Source: Phenylobacterium sp.
GTDB lineage: Bacteria; Pseudomonadota; Alphaproteobacteria; Caulobacterales; Caulobacteraceae
Reading direction: 5' to 3'
DNA: 64,000 nt
Assembly: GCF_030697305.1 (NCBI RefSeq)
Contig: NZ_JAUYQL010000135.1
Coordinates: 29,408-93,407 of the forward strand
The position numbers and the translations under genes were made by a program. Positions 22,552 through 32,258 of the stretch are shown here, in pieces (position 1 is the stretch's first letter; each line of letters opens with the position of its first letter). The notes under the pieces are model-generated. The model worked only from the letters and a program-made list of their open reading frames with translations, was not told where the DNA came from and made no database searches.

Positions 22552-23082
22552 TCAGATGGTCAGTTCGGCTTCGCGCCGAAGCCTGGCGCCTTCGCGGAAC
22601 ACCTCGGCCAGGACGAACACCACCAGCACCGAAAACCACGCGGTCAGGCTGAAGTCCGGCTCCACCTTGTCGACGCCCGGCAGCAGCCAGGCGCCCAGCG
22701 CCCACAGCAGGTAACGGCCAAGCTCAAGCCCCGCCAGGATCAGGCCGATGGTGCGCAGCCGGGTGACGTTGTCTGGATGGAACGGATCGCCGGCCGTCAG
22801 AGTCGCGAAAATCCGCCGCAGCCGCCCGACGATCGCCAGCACGCCGCCAATGTACAGCGCCGCGGCCGCAAGCCCCGCCGCCAGCAGCGGCCCGCGGCCA
22901 GTCACCTGCGCGCCCGCGCCATCGCTGCCGAGACCCGCCAGCAGGTCCGGGTCAAAGCTCAGCAGCAGGGCGGCGAGGATCAGCAGGCCCACCGCCGCCA
23001 TGGCGATCCACAGAGCGCCGGACACCACGTCCAGGACGATCTTCAGGACGCTCGACACCGAGCCGGGACCCAAGGCGCGCAT
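22552..23082 (-). CDS. DUF2975-type membrane protein
   Basis: Four predicted hydrophobic helices (e.g. VLKIVLDVVSGALWIAMAAVGLLILAALLL); adjacency to a YozG-like HTH typical for DUF2975. Confidence 0.75.
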   Translation of the reverse strand: MRALGPGSVSSVLKIVLDVVSGALWIAMAAVGLLILAALLLSFDPDLLAGLGSDGAGAQVTGRGPLLAAGLAAAALYIGGVLAIVGRLRRIFATLTAGDPFHPDNVTRLRTIGLILAGLELGRYLLWALGAWLLPGVDKVEPDFSLTAWFSVLVVFVLAEVFREGARLRREAELTI

Positions 23083-23200
23083 GCGTTGCTCCGTCTGACC
23101 TGCCGCGCCGCGAGCCTAGCCGATCGCGTGCGCCCAGGCGCGCCTTGCGATGATCGGGCGCACGCCTATGGTCTCGCGCGTCGCTGACAGGAGGATCGAC

Positions 23201-23800
23201 ATGGCCCTGAAGCTAGAGCCCGGCGCGCGCCTGGTGGTGGCGACGCACAACCCCGGCAAGGCGGTGGAGCTGGCGCAGATCCTCGAGAACCGCTTCGTCC
23301 TTGTGACCGCCGGCGAGCTGGGCCTGGCCGAGCCGGACGAGACCGAGACCACCTTCACCGGCAACGCCCTGCTCAAGGCCCGCGCCGCCGCCCAGGCCAG
23401 CGGCCTGATCGCGCTCGCCGACGATTCCGGCCTGTCGGTGGCGGCCCTAGACGGCGCGCCCGGGATCTACTCCGCCCGCTGGGCCGGTCCTGATCGCGAC
23501 TTCGGCGAGGCCATGCGCAAGGTCGAGTCCCGGCTGGAGGAGGTCGGCGCGGAGGATTTCTCCGCCTGGTTCACCTGCGCGCTCGCGGTCGCCTGGCCGG
23601 ACGGGCCGATGGTGGCGGTCGAGGGCCGCATCGACGGGACCCTGACCTTCCCGGCGCGGGGCACGCGGGGGTTCGGTTACGATCCGATCTTCACACCGAC
23701 CGGCGGCGCGCTGACCTTCGGCGAGATGGAGTCGGCGGCGAAGGACGCGATGAGCCATCGTGCGGTCGCCTTCGCCAAGCTCAAGGCCGCCCTGCTGTGA
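23201..23800 (+). CDS. rdgB: RdgB/HAM1 family non-canonical purine NTP pyrophosphatase
   Basis: [51 protein letters not shown] before ATG 23201. Confidence 0.95.
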   Translation: MALKLEPGARLVVATHNPGKAVELAQILENRFVLVTAGELGLAEPDETETTFTGNALLKARAAAQASGLIALADDSGLSVAALDGAPGIYSARWAGPDRDFGEAMRKVESRLEEVGAEDFSAWFTCALAVAWPDGPMVAVEGRIDGTLTFPARGTRGFGYDPIFTPTGGALTFGEMESAAKDAMSHRAVAFAKLKAALL

Positions 23801-24954
23801 CCAACCGGCCGCCGCTGGGCGTCTATGTCCACTGGCCCTATTGCGCGCGGATCTGCCCCTATTGCGACTTCAACGTGTTCCGCGACCGCGGCCGTCGCGA
23901 CGAACAACTGGCGCTGGTGAAAGCGATCGAGGCTGACCTCACCGCCCAGGCGGCGCTGAGCGGCCCACGGTCGCTGGTCTCGATCTTCTTCGGCGGCGGA
24001 ACGCCCTCTCTGATGGACCCTGAGTGGGCCGGGCGCCTCATCGCCCTCGCCGCCAAGCTGTGGACGCCCACCGAGGACCTCGAGGTCTCGCTGGAGGCCA
24101 ATCCCACCGACGCCGAGGCCGACCGATTCGCGGCCTTCGCCGACGCCGGCGTCCGGCGGCTCTCGCTGGGCCTGCAGTCGCTGAACGACGATGCGTTGGG
24201 CTTCCTCGGTCGCAATCACGATGCGGCGGCCGGCAGGCGCGCCGCACGCGCCGCGCGCGCAGCCTTCCCGCGACTGTCGCTGGACCTGATCTATGCGCGC
24301 CCCGGACAGTCGGTCGACGCCTGGCGTGACGAGCTTCAGGCCGCCCTGGACCTCGGCGCCGAACATCTGTCGCCCTATCAACTGACCATCGAAGACGGCA
24401 CGCCGTTTGACCGCGCCGTGCGCCGTGGCCGCATCGCCCCGCCCGGCGAAGACGCCGCCACCGACCTTTTCGAGACGACCCAGGGGACCCTGGAGGCCGC
24501 CGGCTTCGACGCCTACGAGGTCTCCAACCACGCCAGGGGCGAGGACGCCCGCTCGCGGCACAATCTCGTCTACTGGCGCGGCTGGGATTATGTCGGCGCC
24601 GGTCCCGGCGCGCACGGGCGTCTGGCGATCGACGGCGCGCGGCAGGCGACGATCGCGGCGATGAAGCCTGCGGACTACATCGCCCGTGTCGCCCAGCACG
24701 GCGTCGGCTTCGCGACACGCGAGACTTTGAACCCGGTCGAAGCGGCGGAGGAACGCCTGCTGCTCGGCCTGCGGATCGACGACGGGGTGGGCTTCGAAGA
24801 GGTTTCCGCGCTCGGCCTGCGGCCCTCGTCCCAGCAGGTGCGTGAACTGGTCGATCTGGGCTTGCTGGCGGCCGATCCGCTGCGGCTGCGCGCAACCCGC
24901 CAGGGCCGCCTGTTGCTGGATCGGGTCACCGCCGCGCTGATCACCGGCGCTTAA
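23797..24954 (+). CDS. hemW: HemW-like radical SAM protein
   Basis: [19 protein letters not shown] (CxxxCxxC), [13 protein letters not shown] overlap with rdgB. Confidence 0.93.
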   Translation: MTNRPPLGVYVHWPYCARICPYCDFNVFRDRGRRDEQLALVKAIEADLTAQAALSGPRSLVSIFFGGGTPSLMDPEWAGRLIALAAKLWTPTEDLEVSLEANPTDAEADRFAAFADAGVRRLSLGLQSLNDDALGFLGRNHDAAAGRRAARAARAAFPRLSLDLIYARPGQSVDAWRDELQAALDLGAEHLSPYQLTIEDGTPFDRAVRRGRIAPPGEDAATDLFETTQGTLEAAGFDAYEVSNHARGEDARSRHNLVYWRGWDYVGAGPGAHGRLAIDGARQATIAAMKPADYIARVAQHGVGFATRETLNPVEAAEERLLLGLRIDDGVGFEEVSALGLRPSSQQVRELVDLGLLAADPLRLRATRQGRLLLDRVTAALITGA

Positions 24955-25017
24955 GCCCTCGCGGCGCGCGGGTGGAGGCTTGCCTTCGGCGCGCCAAGCG
25001 GCGAACCCTGCGCGGCC

Positions 25018-25890
25018 ATGGCCCGCGCGATCATCCCGCCCATCCTGTCCGACGCGCCGCTGGCGCCGGGCCTCTATGTAGTGGCCACGCCAATCGGCAA
25101 CCTGCGCGACATCACCCTGCGTGCGCTCGACGTGCTCAACGCCGCCGACGTGGTGCTGGCCGAAGACACGCGGGTGAGCGGCAAGCTGCTCGCCGCCTAC
25201 GGCCTGTCGGCGAAGCTGGAGCGCTATGACGAGCACGCCGCCGAACGCATGCGCCCCCGCGTGATGGCCAAGCTCGCGGCCGGCGAGCGAGTAGCGTTGA
25301 TCTCCGACGCCGGCACGCCGCTGATCTCCGACCCTGGCTACCGGCTGGTGCTCGAGGCGGCGGCCGAGGGCTTCACCGTGTTCGCCATCCCAGGCCCGTC
25401 GGCGCTGCTGGCCGGCCTGTCGGTCGCCGGGCTGCCCACCGACCGGTTCTTGTTCGCGGGTTTTCCGCCGCCCCGCAGCGCCGCGCGCCGCGTCTTCCTG
25501 GAGGAGGTGGCGGGCGTCCGCGCCACCCTGGTGTTCTTCGAGGGCGGCTCCAGACTGGCCGCCAGCCTCGCCGACATGGCTCATGTGTTCGGCCCGCGCG
25601 AGGCCGTGGTCTGCCGCGAACTGACTAAGCTCTATGAAACGGTGGTCCGTGGGCCCCTGCCCGACCTCGCCACCGACCCCGCCTTTGCTGCGCCCAAGGG
25701 CGAGATCGTCGTCCTGGTCGCACCCGGCCGCGAGGAGGAGGCCAGCGCTGCAGACGCCGACACGGCCCTGCGCGACGCCCTCACTCGGCTGCGACCCGCC
25801 GAGGCCGCGAGCGAGGTCGCCAAGGCGCTCGGCATTCCCCGCCGCGACCTCTACCGCCGGGCCATGACGCTGAAGGGCGACGGCGCATGA
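25018..25890 (+). CDS. rsmI: 16S rRNA (cytidine-2'-O) methyltransferase
   Basis: GLYVVATPIGNLRDITLRALDVLNAADVVLAEDTRVSGKLL; SDAGTPLISDPGYRLV. Confidence 0.95.
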   Translation: MARAIIPPILSDAPLAPGLYVVATPIGNLRDITLRALDVLNAADVVLAEDTRVSGKLLAAYGLSAKLERYDEHAAERMRPRVMAKLAAGERVALISDAGTPLISDPGYRLVLEAAAEGFTVFAIPGPSALLAGLSVAGLPTDRFLFAGFPPPRSAARRVFLEEVAGVRATLVFFEGGSRLAASLADMAHVFGPREAVVCRELTKLYETVVRGPLPDLATDPAFAAPKGEIVVLVAPGREEEASAADADTALRDALTRLRPAEAASEVAKALGIPRRDLYRRAMTLKGDGA

Positions 25891-26261
25891 GCAAGGCCCG
25901 CAGCCTGCGCGGCGCGGCGGCGCGGTTGTCCGGCCGCCAGGCCGAGGTGTGGGCGGCGCTGTGGCTGATGCTCAAGGGCTACCGGATCCTGGGTTTCCGG
26001 CTGCGCACCCCGCAGGGCGAGATCGACCTGCTCGCTCAGCGCGGCGCGGTGCTGGCGGTGGTCGAGGTGAAGCGCCGGGCTAGCCTCGCCCAGGCGCTGG
26101 AGGCGGTGACTTTCGAGCAGCGCGAACGGCTGCGGCGCGCCGGGCGCTCGCTGGCTGCCCGCCGAAGAGGCCTTCAGGGCGCGGCCGTGCGGCTCGATTT
26201 GATCGCGCTCGCCCCTGGCAAGCTTCCCCGGCATAGTCGCGACGCCTGGAACGGCGCGTAA
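25887..26261 (+). CDS. yraN: YraN/UPF0102 family nuclease-like protein
   Basis: AEVWAALWLMLKGYRILGFRLRTPQGEIDLLAQRGAVLAVVEVKRR; downstream of rsmI. Confidence 0.9.
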   Translation: MSKARSLRGAAARLSGRQAEVWAALWLMLKGYRILGFRLRTPQGEIDLLAQRGAVLAVVEVKRRASLAQALEAVTFEQRERLRRAGRSLAARRRGLQGAAVRLDLIALAPGKLPRHSRDAWNGA

Positions 26262-26276
26262 GGCGATTGATGTAGC

Positions 26277-27095
26277 GTGATGACCCGCGAGGACGCCGAG
26301 ATCCTTCTGACCGAAGCCGGCCAGGCTTCCGATGGTGACTTCCCGCTGCTGGACGCGGCGATCGCCTGCGCCCTGCATGAGGACCCCAGCCGCGACCCGC
26401 AGGCGGCGCGCGATCTAGCGGCCGCCGGGGTCGACCGCCTGTCCGCCCGCCTGAAGACCGAGAGCGCCGAGGAGGCCCTGGCCGAGGCGATGGCCGGCGA
26501 CCTGGGCCTGAACGGCGACCTGTTCACCTATGAGCACCCCGACAACGCCGACCTCCTGGCCGTCGCCGAACGCCGCAGGGGCCTGCCGGTGGCGCTGGGC
26601 GTCTATTACCTGCACGTGGCGCGGCGCTGCGGCCTGACAGTGCAGGGCGTGGATTTTCCCGGCCACTTCCTGCTCCGCATCGAGACCGAGGAGGGTCCGC
26701 TGGCGCTGGATCCGTTCAGCGAGGGTCGGGTGGTGATGCCCTCGGAGCTGACCAGGCGCGCCCTGCACGCAGGCCTGACGCCCGACGTCGCCGACCGGTT
26801 GGACCGGCTGATGGCTCCGGTAAGCAACCGTGCGGTGTTGATCCGCCTGCAGAACAACATCTTCGCCCGCGCCCAGTCGGCGCGCGCCTACGCCCGCGCC
26901 GAGCGCGCGGCGCTGAGGCGCGCCCTGCTCGACCCCAAGGATCACCGCCCGTGGCTGGACGTCGCCGCCGCGCGGGAAGGCCAGGGCGCTCTGGCCGGGG
27001 CGCTGGAGGCGCTGGCGCGGGCCTCGGCGCTGGACGGCGGCGCGGCGTTGGCCGCCCGCGCCCAGCGCGAACGCATGCGGTTGCGCCTGAACTGA
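26277..27095 (+). CDS. SirB1-family (transglutaminase-like/TPR) protein
   Basis: YEHPDNADLLAVAERRRGLPVALGVYYLHVARRCGLTVQGVDFPGHFLLR. Confidence 0.88.
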   Translation: MMTREDAEILLTEAGQASDGDFPLLDAAIACALHEDPSRDPQAARDLAAAGVDRLSARLKTESAEEALAEAMAGDLGLNGDLFTYEHPDNADLLAVAERRRGLPVALGVYYLHVARRCGLTVQGVDFPGHFLLRIETEEGPLALDPFSEGRVVMPSELTRRALHAGLTPDVADRLDRLMAPVSNRAVLIRLQNNIFARAQSARAYARAERAALRRALLDPKDHRPWLDVAAAREGQGALAGALEALARASALDGGAALAARAQRERMRLRLN

Positions 27096-27155
27096 TCCTG
27101 GCGCGTCGCCGGCGTGCGGAGTATCTGCATCACCTTCGCCGCGAGGAAGCCCGCC

Positions 27156-28100
27156 ATGCCATTGAAGGTCGCTGTTCAGATGGACCCCCTGGAGGGGATC
27201 AATATCGAAGGCGACACGACCTTCCTGATGATGGAGACCGCCCAGGCCCGCGGCCATTCGCTGTTCGTCTACACGCCCGAAAAGCTGTCCCTGGAAGAGG
27301 GTCGGGTCACCGCCCGTGGCCGCCCGGTCGAGATCCGCCGCACCAAGGGCGACCATGCGACCTTCGGCGACTATCAGCGGTTGAACCTGGAGGAGGTCGA
27401 CGTGGTGCTGCTGCGCCAGGATCCGCCCTTCGACATGGCCTACATCACCAGCACCCATCTGCTGGACGTGGTGCACCCGAAGACCCTGGTGGTGAACAAC
27501 CCCACCGAGGTGCGCAATGCGCCGGAGAAGCTGTTCGTCACCGGCTTTCCGGGCGTGCAACCGCCGACCCTGATCACCTCCGACGTCGAGGCGATCTACG
27601 ACTTCCGCGCGCGCCAGGGCGACATCGTTTTGAAGCCGCTGTACGGCGGCGGCGGGTCGGGCGTGGCCCGGCTGTTGGCGGACGATCCCAACCTCGACGC
27701 CCTGCTGGAGCTGCACGCGATGATCGGCCGCGAGCCGGTGATCGCCCAGAAGTTCATCCCCGCCGTGGTCAAGGGCGACAAGCGGATCCTGCTGGTCGAC
27801 GGCGAACCGGTGGGCGCGGTCAACCGGGTGCCCAACGCAGGCCAGATCCGCTCCAACCTGCGGGTCGGCGGGCGGGCTGAGGCTGTGGAGCTGACCGCAC
27901 GCGACCTGGAGCTCTGCGCGATCATCGGCCCAGAGCTGAAGCGCCGGGGCCTGCTGTTCGTCGGCATCGACGTGATCGGCGAGTTCCTGACCGAGATCAA
28001 CGTCACCTCCCCTACCGGCGCCCAGCAGCTCAAGCGCTTCACCGGCATAGACGCCACCGAAAAGCTCTGGGAACGCATCGAAGCGATCCGCGCCAGTTAG
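27156..28100 (+). CDS. gshB: Glutathione synthase
   Basis: [75 protein letters not shown]. Confidence 0.95.
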   Translation: MPLKVAVQMDPLEGINIEGDTTFLMMETAQARGHSLFVYTPEKLSLEEGRVTARGRPVEIRRTKGDHATFGDYQRLNLEEVDVVLLRQDPPFDMAYITSTHLLDVVHPKTLVVNNPTEVRNAPEKLFVTGFPGVQPPTLITSDVEAIYDFRARQGDIVLKPLYGGGGSGVARLLADDPNLDALLELHAMIGREPVIAQKFIPAVVKGDKRILLVDGEPVGAVNRVPNAGQIRSNLRVGGRAEAVELTARDLELCAIIGPELKRRGLLFVGIDVIGEFLTEINVTSPTGAQQLKRFTGIDATEKLWERIEAIRAS

Positions 28101-28161
28101 AGACCCATTTCCGACGATAGCCTCCTCGTCCCGACCAACGCTGGGAACAGAACTCGAATTA

Positions 28162-28196
28162 TCAACCAATCAGTTGACTCTCAATCGATCAGTTGA
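28162..28196. promoter_or_regulatory. Two tandem 16-bp operator-like repeats before an ArsR-type regulator gene
   Basis: TCAACCAATCAGTTGA (28162-28177) and TCAATCGATCAGTTGA (28181-28196), 19 bp repeat period, 11 bp before ATG 28208. Confidence 0.6.
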
Positions 28197-28207
28197 TTGA
28201 TTGAGGC

Positions 28208-28609
28208 ATGGACGTTCTGCCTCTGACTTTGCGCGACGACCCGGCCCCGGATGAGGCCCAGCAGCTCGATGCGGTGTTCTTCGCGCTCTCAGACCCGGTG
28301 CGCCGCGCCATCCTCGAACGGCTGGACGCCGGCGCCCTGCTGGTCTCGGAGATCGCCGAGCCCTTCGAGATCTCGCTGCAGGCGGTGTCGCGTCACATCC
28401 ACGTGCTGGTGCGCGCAGGCCTGGTGCGTCAGGCGCGCAGCGGCCGGGTTAGCCGTTGCACCCTGGACGCCGCGCCGATCTACGCCGCCGCCCTGTGGAT
28501 GAACCGCTACGCCAAGTACTGGCAGGCCGGCTTCGACGCCCTCGCCCAACACCTGCTGCGCATCGACGAGACGCGCGGCTCGACGATCCAAGACAAGGGA
28601 GACGAATGA
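28208..28609 (+). CDS. ArsR-family HTH transcriptional regulator
   Basis: LDAVFFALSDPVRRAILERLDAGALLVSEIAEPFEISLQAVSRHIHVLVRAGLVRQARSGRVSRCTL. Confidence 0.93.
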   Translation: MDVLPLTLRDDPAPDEAQQLDAVFFALSDPVRRAILERLDAGALLVSEIAEPFEISLQAVSRHIHVLVRAGLVRQARSGRVSRCTLDAAPIYAAALWMNRYAKYWQAGFDALAQHLLRIDETRGSTIQDKGDE

Positions 28610-29178
28610 TGGACTACGCCCAGACCCGCGAGACCCTCTCCGGCCATCGCGCCCGCATCGAAGCGCTGCGCGCCGAGATGCGCCAGATCCAGGCCGACGT
28701 CACCCCGCAGCCGGTGGCCGACTATGAGCTCAGCGGCCCAGGCGGCCCGGTGCGGTTGTCGGATTTGTTCGGGGCCAAGGACGACCTGTTCGTCATCCAC
28801 AACATGGGGACCGGCTGTCCCGCCTGCACCATGTGGGCGGACGGCTTCAACGGCGTCTACGACCACCTGGCCGATCGCGCCGCCTTCGTGGTCTCCAGCC
28901 CCAACACGCCGGACGTCCAGCGCGCGTTCGCCGCCGGCCGCGGCTGGCGTTTCCCGATGGTCAGTCACCAGGGCACCAGCTTCGCCGCCGACATGGGCTA
29001 TCACCGCAATGGCGGCTGGCAGCCGGGGCTGTCGGTCTTTCAGCGCCAGGGCGATCAGATCCTGCGCGTGTCGGACACGGAGCTCGGGCCGAACGACGAC
29101 TTCTGCTCCGCCTGGCACATGTTCGCCATGCTGCCGCAGGGCGCGGCCGGCTGGTTTCCAAAGTTCAATTACGTCTGA
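28606..29178 (+). CDS. DUF899-type thioredoxin-fold protein
   Basis: ELSGPGGPVRLSDLFGAKDDLFVIHNMGTGCPACTMWADGFNGVYDHLADRAAFVVSSPN; ATGA-coupled to the ArsR gene. Confidence 0.85.
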   Translation: MMDYAQTRETLSGHRARIEALRAEMRQIQADVTPQPVADYELSGPGGPVRLSDLFGAKDDLFVIHNMGTGCPACTMWADGFNGVYDHLADRAAFVVSSPNTPDVQRAFAAGRGWRFPMVSHQGTSFAADMGYHRNGGWQPGLSVFQRQGDQILRVSDTELGPNDDFCSAWHMFAMLPQGAAGWFPKFNYV

Positions 29179-29337
29179 GGCTCAGCTTATGTGATGCTAC
29201 GATCACGCTCCGGACGGGCAGGACTACGGCACAGCTAGGTTGTGAGTCGAAGTGGTGGCGCTAGAGCGCAGAAACCACTGATCTTCCCGATAAGTTCATC
29301 ATTTGTTCTTGATCCGAACCGCGTTCTGCGGCAGCCT

Positions 29338-29346
29338 TGTGGATAA
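29338..29346 (-). promoter_or_regulatory. Perfect consensus DnaA-box sequence (TTATCCACA on minus strand)
   Basis: TGTGGATAA at 29338-29346, 27 bp upstream of the YifB-family ORF. Confidence 0.5.
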
Positions 29347-29372
29347 CTCAAGGCGTCAATAAGCGGGGAATG

Positions 29373-30905
29373 ATGGTCGCGCGGGTGGTCACCTTGGCCT
29401 TTCAAGGGGTTGAGGCGCGGCGCGTCGACGTCGAGGTCCAGCTGACCGGCGGCGAGGTCAAGTTCATGCTGGTCGGCCTGGGCGACAAGGCTGTCGCCGA
29501 AAGCCGCGAACGGGTGCGCGCCGCCTTCGCAGGCCTGGGCCTGGCCATGCCGGCCAGGCGGATCATCGCCAACCTCGCGCCGGCCGACCTGCCTAAGGAG
29601 GGCAGCCACTACGACCTGCCGATCGCGCTCGCGGTGATGGCCTCGATGGGCGTGATCCCGCCCGACGCCCTGGCCGGATGGGCGGCGGTGGGCGAACTCT
29701 CGTTAGACGGCCGCATCGTCGGCGTGGCCGGGGCGCTGCCCGCCGCGGTCGCCGCCGGATCGATGGATCTCGGCCTGATCTGCCCGAAGGACTGCGGGGC
29801 CGAGGCCGCCTGGGCCGGCGACGTGCGCTTGCTGGCCGCGCCGTCGCTGGTGGCGGTGATCAACCATTTCCGCGGAACCCAGATGCTGTCGCCTCCGAAG
29901 CCCGGGCCGATGGTCGACGGTGCGCGCGTACCCGACCTGCGCGAGGTCAAGGGTCAGGAACAGGCCAAGCGCGCGCTGGAGATCGCCGCGGCCGGCGGCC
30001 ACAACCTGCTGTTCTGCGGCCCGCCGGGGTCTGGCAAGTCGATGATGGCCGCGCGCCTACCGGGTCTTTTGCCGCCGCTGACGCCGGAGGAGCTGCTGCA
30101 GACCTCGATGGTTCATTCCATCGCCGGCCTGATCGCCAAGGGCGAGCTGACCCGGGCGAGACCCTTCCGCACGCCGCACCACTCAGCCAGCATGGCGGCG
30201 CTGACCGGCGGCGGGATCAAGGCCAAGCCCGGCGAGGTTTCGCTGGCGCACAATGGCGTGCTGTTCCTCGACGAGTTGCCGGAGTTCTCCGCCCAGGCGC
30301 TGGATAGCCTGCGCCAACCGCTGGAGACCGGCGAGGTGGTGGTCGCCCGCGCCAACGCCCACGTGCGCTACCCGGCGCGTTTCCAGCTCATCGCGGCGAT
30401 GAACCCGTGCCGTTGCGGCAATGGCGGGGCCGGCCGCGGCGCCTGCGGGCGCGCGCCGCGCTGCCAGTCGGACTACCAGGGCAAGGTGTCGGGCCCGATG
30501 ATGGACCGCATCGACCTGCAGGTGGACGTGCCGCCGGTCACGGCAGCCGACCTCGCACTGCCGCCGCCGGCCGAGGGCACCGCCGAAGGCGCCGCCCGCG
30601 TGCTGGCCGCGCGGCGCCTGCAGGCCGATCGCGCAGCGCAGGCCGGAAACGGCGCGGCTGCGCTGAACGCCCAGGCGGACGGAGACTTCCTGGACGCTAT
30701 CGCCGCCATGGACGCCCCTGCCCGCGCGCTGCTGTCGCGCGCCGCGGAGGCCGGCAACCTGACCGCCCGCGGCTGGATCCGTACGCTCCGGCTTGCCCGC
30801 ACCATCGCCGACCTGGAAGGCGAGCCGTCGGTGCGCCGCCTCCACATCGCCGAGGCGCTCATCTACCGACGCGTGTCGCCGGGGATGGTGATGTCGGGCG
30901 CTTGA
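29373..30905 (+). CDS. comM: YifB/ComM-family Mg-chelatase-like AAA ATPase
   Basis: MVARVVTLAFQGVEARRVDVEVQLTGGEVKFMLVGLGDKAVAESRERVRAAF; FCGPPGSGKSMMAARLPGLLPPL; ATG alternatives at 29370/29373. Confidence 0.93.
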   Translation: MVARVVTLAFQGVEARRVDVEVQLTGGEVKFMLVGLGDKAVAESRERVRAAFAGLGLAMPARRIIANLAPADLPKEGSHYDLPIALAVMASMGVIPPDALAGWAAVGELSLDGRIVGVAGALPAAVAAGSMDLGLICPKDCGAEAAWAGDVRLLAAPSLVAVINHFRGTQMLSPPKPGPMVDGARVPDLREVKGQEQAKRALEIAAAGGHNLLFCGPPGSGKSMMAARLPGLLPPLTPEELLQTSMVHSIAGLIAKGELTRARPFRTPHHSASMAALTGGGIKAKPGEVSLAHNGVLFLDELPEFSAQALDSLRQPLETGEVVVARANAHVRYPARFQLIAAMNPCRCGNGGAGRGACGRAPRCQSDYQGKVSGPMMDRIDLQVDVPPVTAADLALPPPAEGTAEGAARVLAARRLQADRAAQAGNGAAALNAQADGDFLDAIAAMDAPARALLSRAAEAGNLTARGWIRTLRLARTIADLEGEPSVRRLHIAEALIYRRVSPGMVMSGA

Positions 30906-30910
30906 CGCGT

Positions 30911-31195
30911 TCAATCGTCCGCGGCGCGGCGCAGCACCTTCAGCGTGCCGGGCTCCAGCCTGACGTCGAACACCTTGCCATCGGCAGTGCGCGCGTCGTC
31001 GATGTCCCAGACCGGCTGACGGATCGGTCGGTCGTCGTCGTACTCGATCTCCTCCCAGGCCACGAAGCCCTCGGCGCGAAGCACCTTTTCAATCGCCGCC
31101 TGCTCCTGTGGCGTCGGCGCGCGATCCTTGGCGAGCGTCGGGCTCGCGAGAAGGGCGACTGAACCGGAGAGTATGGCGAGGGCGACAATGCGCAT
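30911..31195 (-). CDS. Secreted PepSY-domain protein
   Basis: Signal peptide MRIVALAILSGSVALLASPTLA; WEEIEYDDDRPIRQPVWDIDDARTADGKVFDVRLEPGTLKVL. Confidence 0.75.
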   Translation of the reverse strand: MRIVALAILSGSVALLASPTLAKDRAPTPQEQAAIEKVLRAEGFVAWEEIEYDDDRPIRQPVWDIDDARTADGKVFDVRLEPGTLKVLRRAADD

Positions 31196-31279
31196 GAGAG
31201 GCGTTCCTAAGGCGGTTGGATGCTGCGAAACGGCTCATGGCGGCGCGCGTTCCAATCCGCCCGGGCGCGGCTTGGCCGC

Positions 31280-31756
31280 CTAGCGTCGGGTGTCGCCGAT
31301 AGCAGGATCGAACCCCATCGCCAGTTCGACCTCGGCCCGACGCCGCGCCGCCCGGTAGGTCCATGTGCCGACCGCCAGCGGGACCAACAGCAGGTAGCCC
31401 CAGAGCACGCCGGCGCTGTAGTAGACCCAGTTGCCCAGCGTGCGGTCGAGCATCTGGGCGACGTGGGTGACCACCGCCAGCAGTTGGAACGCCGCCGCGC
31501 AGATCGGCCAGTAGCGGTCGCTCCTCAGGGCGAGCCAGATCAGCACCGCGAACACCAGGATGTCGACCACCGTGGTGGTCCAGCGCAGGTGGAGCCACTG
31601 ATCGTCCGGCAACAGCACCGCGATCATCCAGCCCACGAAGATGGCCGCCGCACCGATGCGCTCGGACGGCCCCCCACGCCAGCCGGCGTTGGCGCAGACG
31701 CCGCAGATCGCGACCCACCAAAGCCAGTGGGGCAGTTGCAGGCTCGCCAGGCTCAT
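31280..31756 (-). CDS. Hypothetical multi-pass membrane protein
   Basis: 158-aa ORF with several hydrophobic, Trp-rich helices and no overlapping better candidate. Confidence 0.65.
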   Translation of the reverse strand: MSLASLQLPHWLWWVAICGVCANAGWRGGPSERIGAAAIFVGWMIAVLLPDDQWLHLRWTTTVVDILVFAVLIWLALRSDRYWPICAAAFQLLAVVTHVAQMLDRTLGNWVYYSAGVLWGYLLLVPLAVGTWTYRAARRRAEVELAMGFDPAIGDTRR

Positions 31757-31763
31757 AACGAAA

Positions 31764-31791
31764 GTGGGCCCTCGTTCGCACGAGGGCCCAC
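31764..31791 (-). promoter_or_regulatory. Perfect 12-bp-stem hairpin immediately 5' of the 158-aa membrane protein gene
   Basis: GTGGGCCCTCGT-TCGC-ACGAGGGCCCAC; 7 bp upstream of its ATG (31756). Confidence 0.7.
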
Positions 31792-31832
31792 ACTGGCAGA
31801 CGGTCAGGTCTTATGAAACCCGAGCGCGAACC

Positions 31833-32186
31833 TTAGGCGGCGCGGACGGTGCGCAGGCGAGCCGCGATGCCGCCTTCGACCGGAGGCTTGTCGCCGCCTT
31901 CGTCGCCCAGGGCGACAGCGCCCAGGCCGATTTGGCTTTGCGCGACGCTGAGTTCCTTGTGGGTCTCGACGATGGCGCGGCGCGCTTCGGTCAGCGCCAT
32001 GATCGCCTGGCTGGCGCGTTCGACAGCGCCTTGACCGATCAGAGCCGAGAGACCGGCTTGCGCGCGCATCGACGGCATGACGCCGGTCAGCGTGGCGGTT
32101 TTGCTGAGCGCCGCGTCGATGGCGGCCTCGGCTTGGAACAGAGCATCGGCGATGTTTTCGGCGATGGCGCGGCGTTGCTTGAGCAT
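31833..32186 (-). CDS. Hypothetical Ala-rich helical small protein
   Basis: 117 aa, MLKQRRAIAENIADALFQAEAAIDAALSKTATLTGVMPSMRAQAGLSALIGQGAVERASQAIMALTEARRAIVETHKELSVAQ; coherent coding pattern. Confidence 0.7.
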   Translation of the reverse strand: MLKQRRAIAENIADALFQAEAAIDAALSKTATLTGVMPSMRAQAGLSALIGQGAVERASQAIMALTEARRAIVETHKELSVAQSQIGLGAVALGDEGGDKPPVEGGIAARLRTVRAA

Positions 32187-32258
32187 GAGTTTTCTCCCGC
32201 GCGCCGAAATGGCACGGCGCGCCCCTAGGTTGACGTTGATTTCAAAAGTCGAGCCGGA

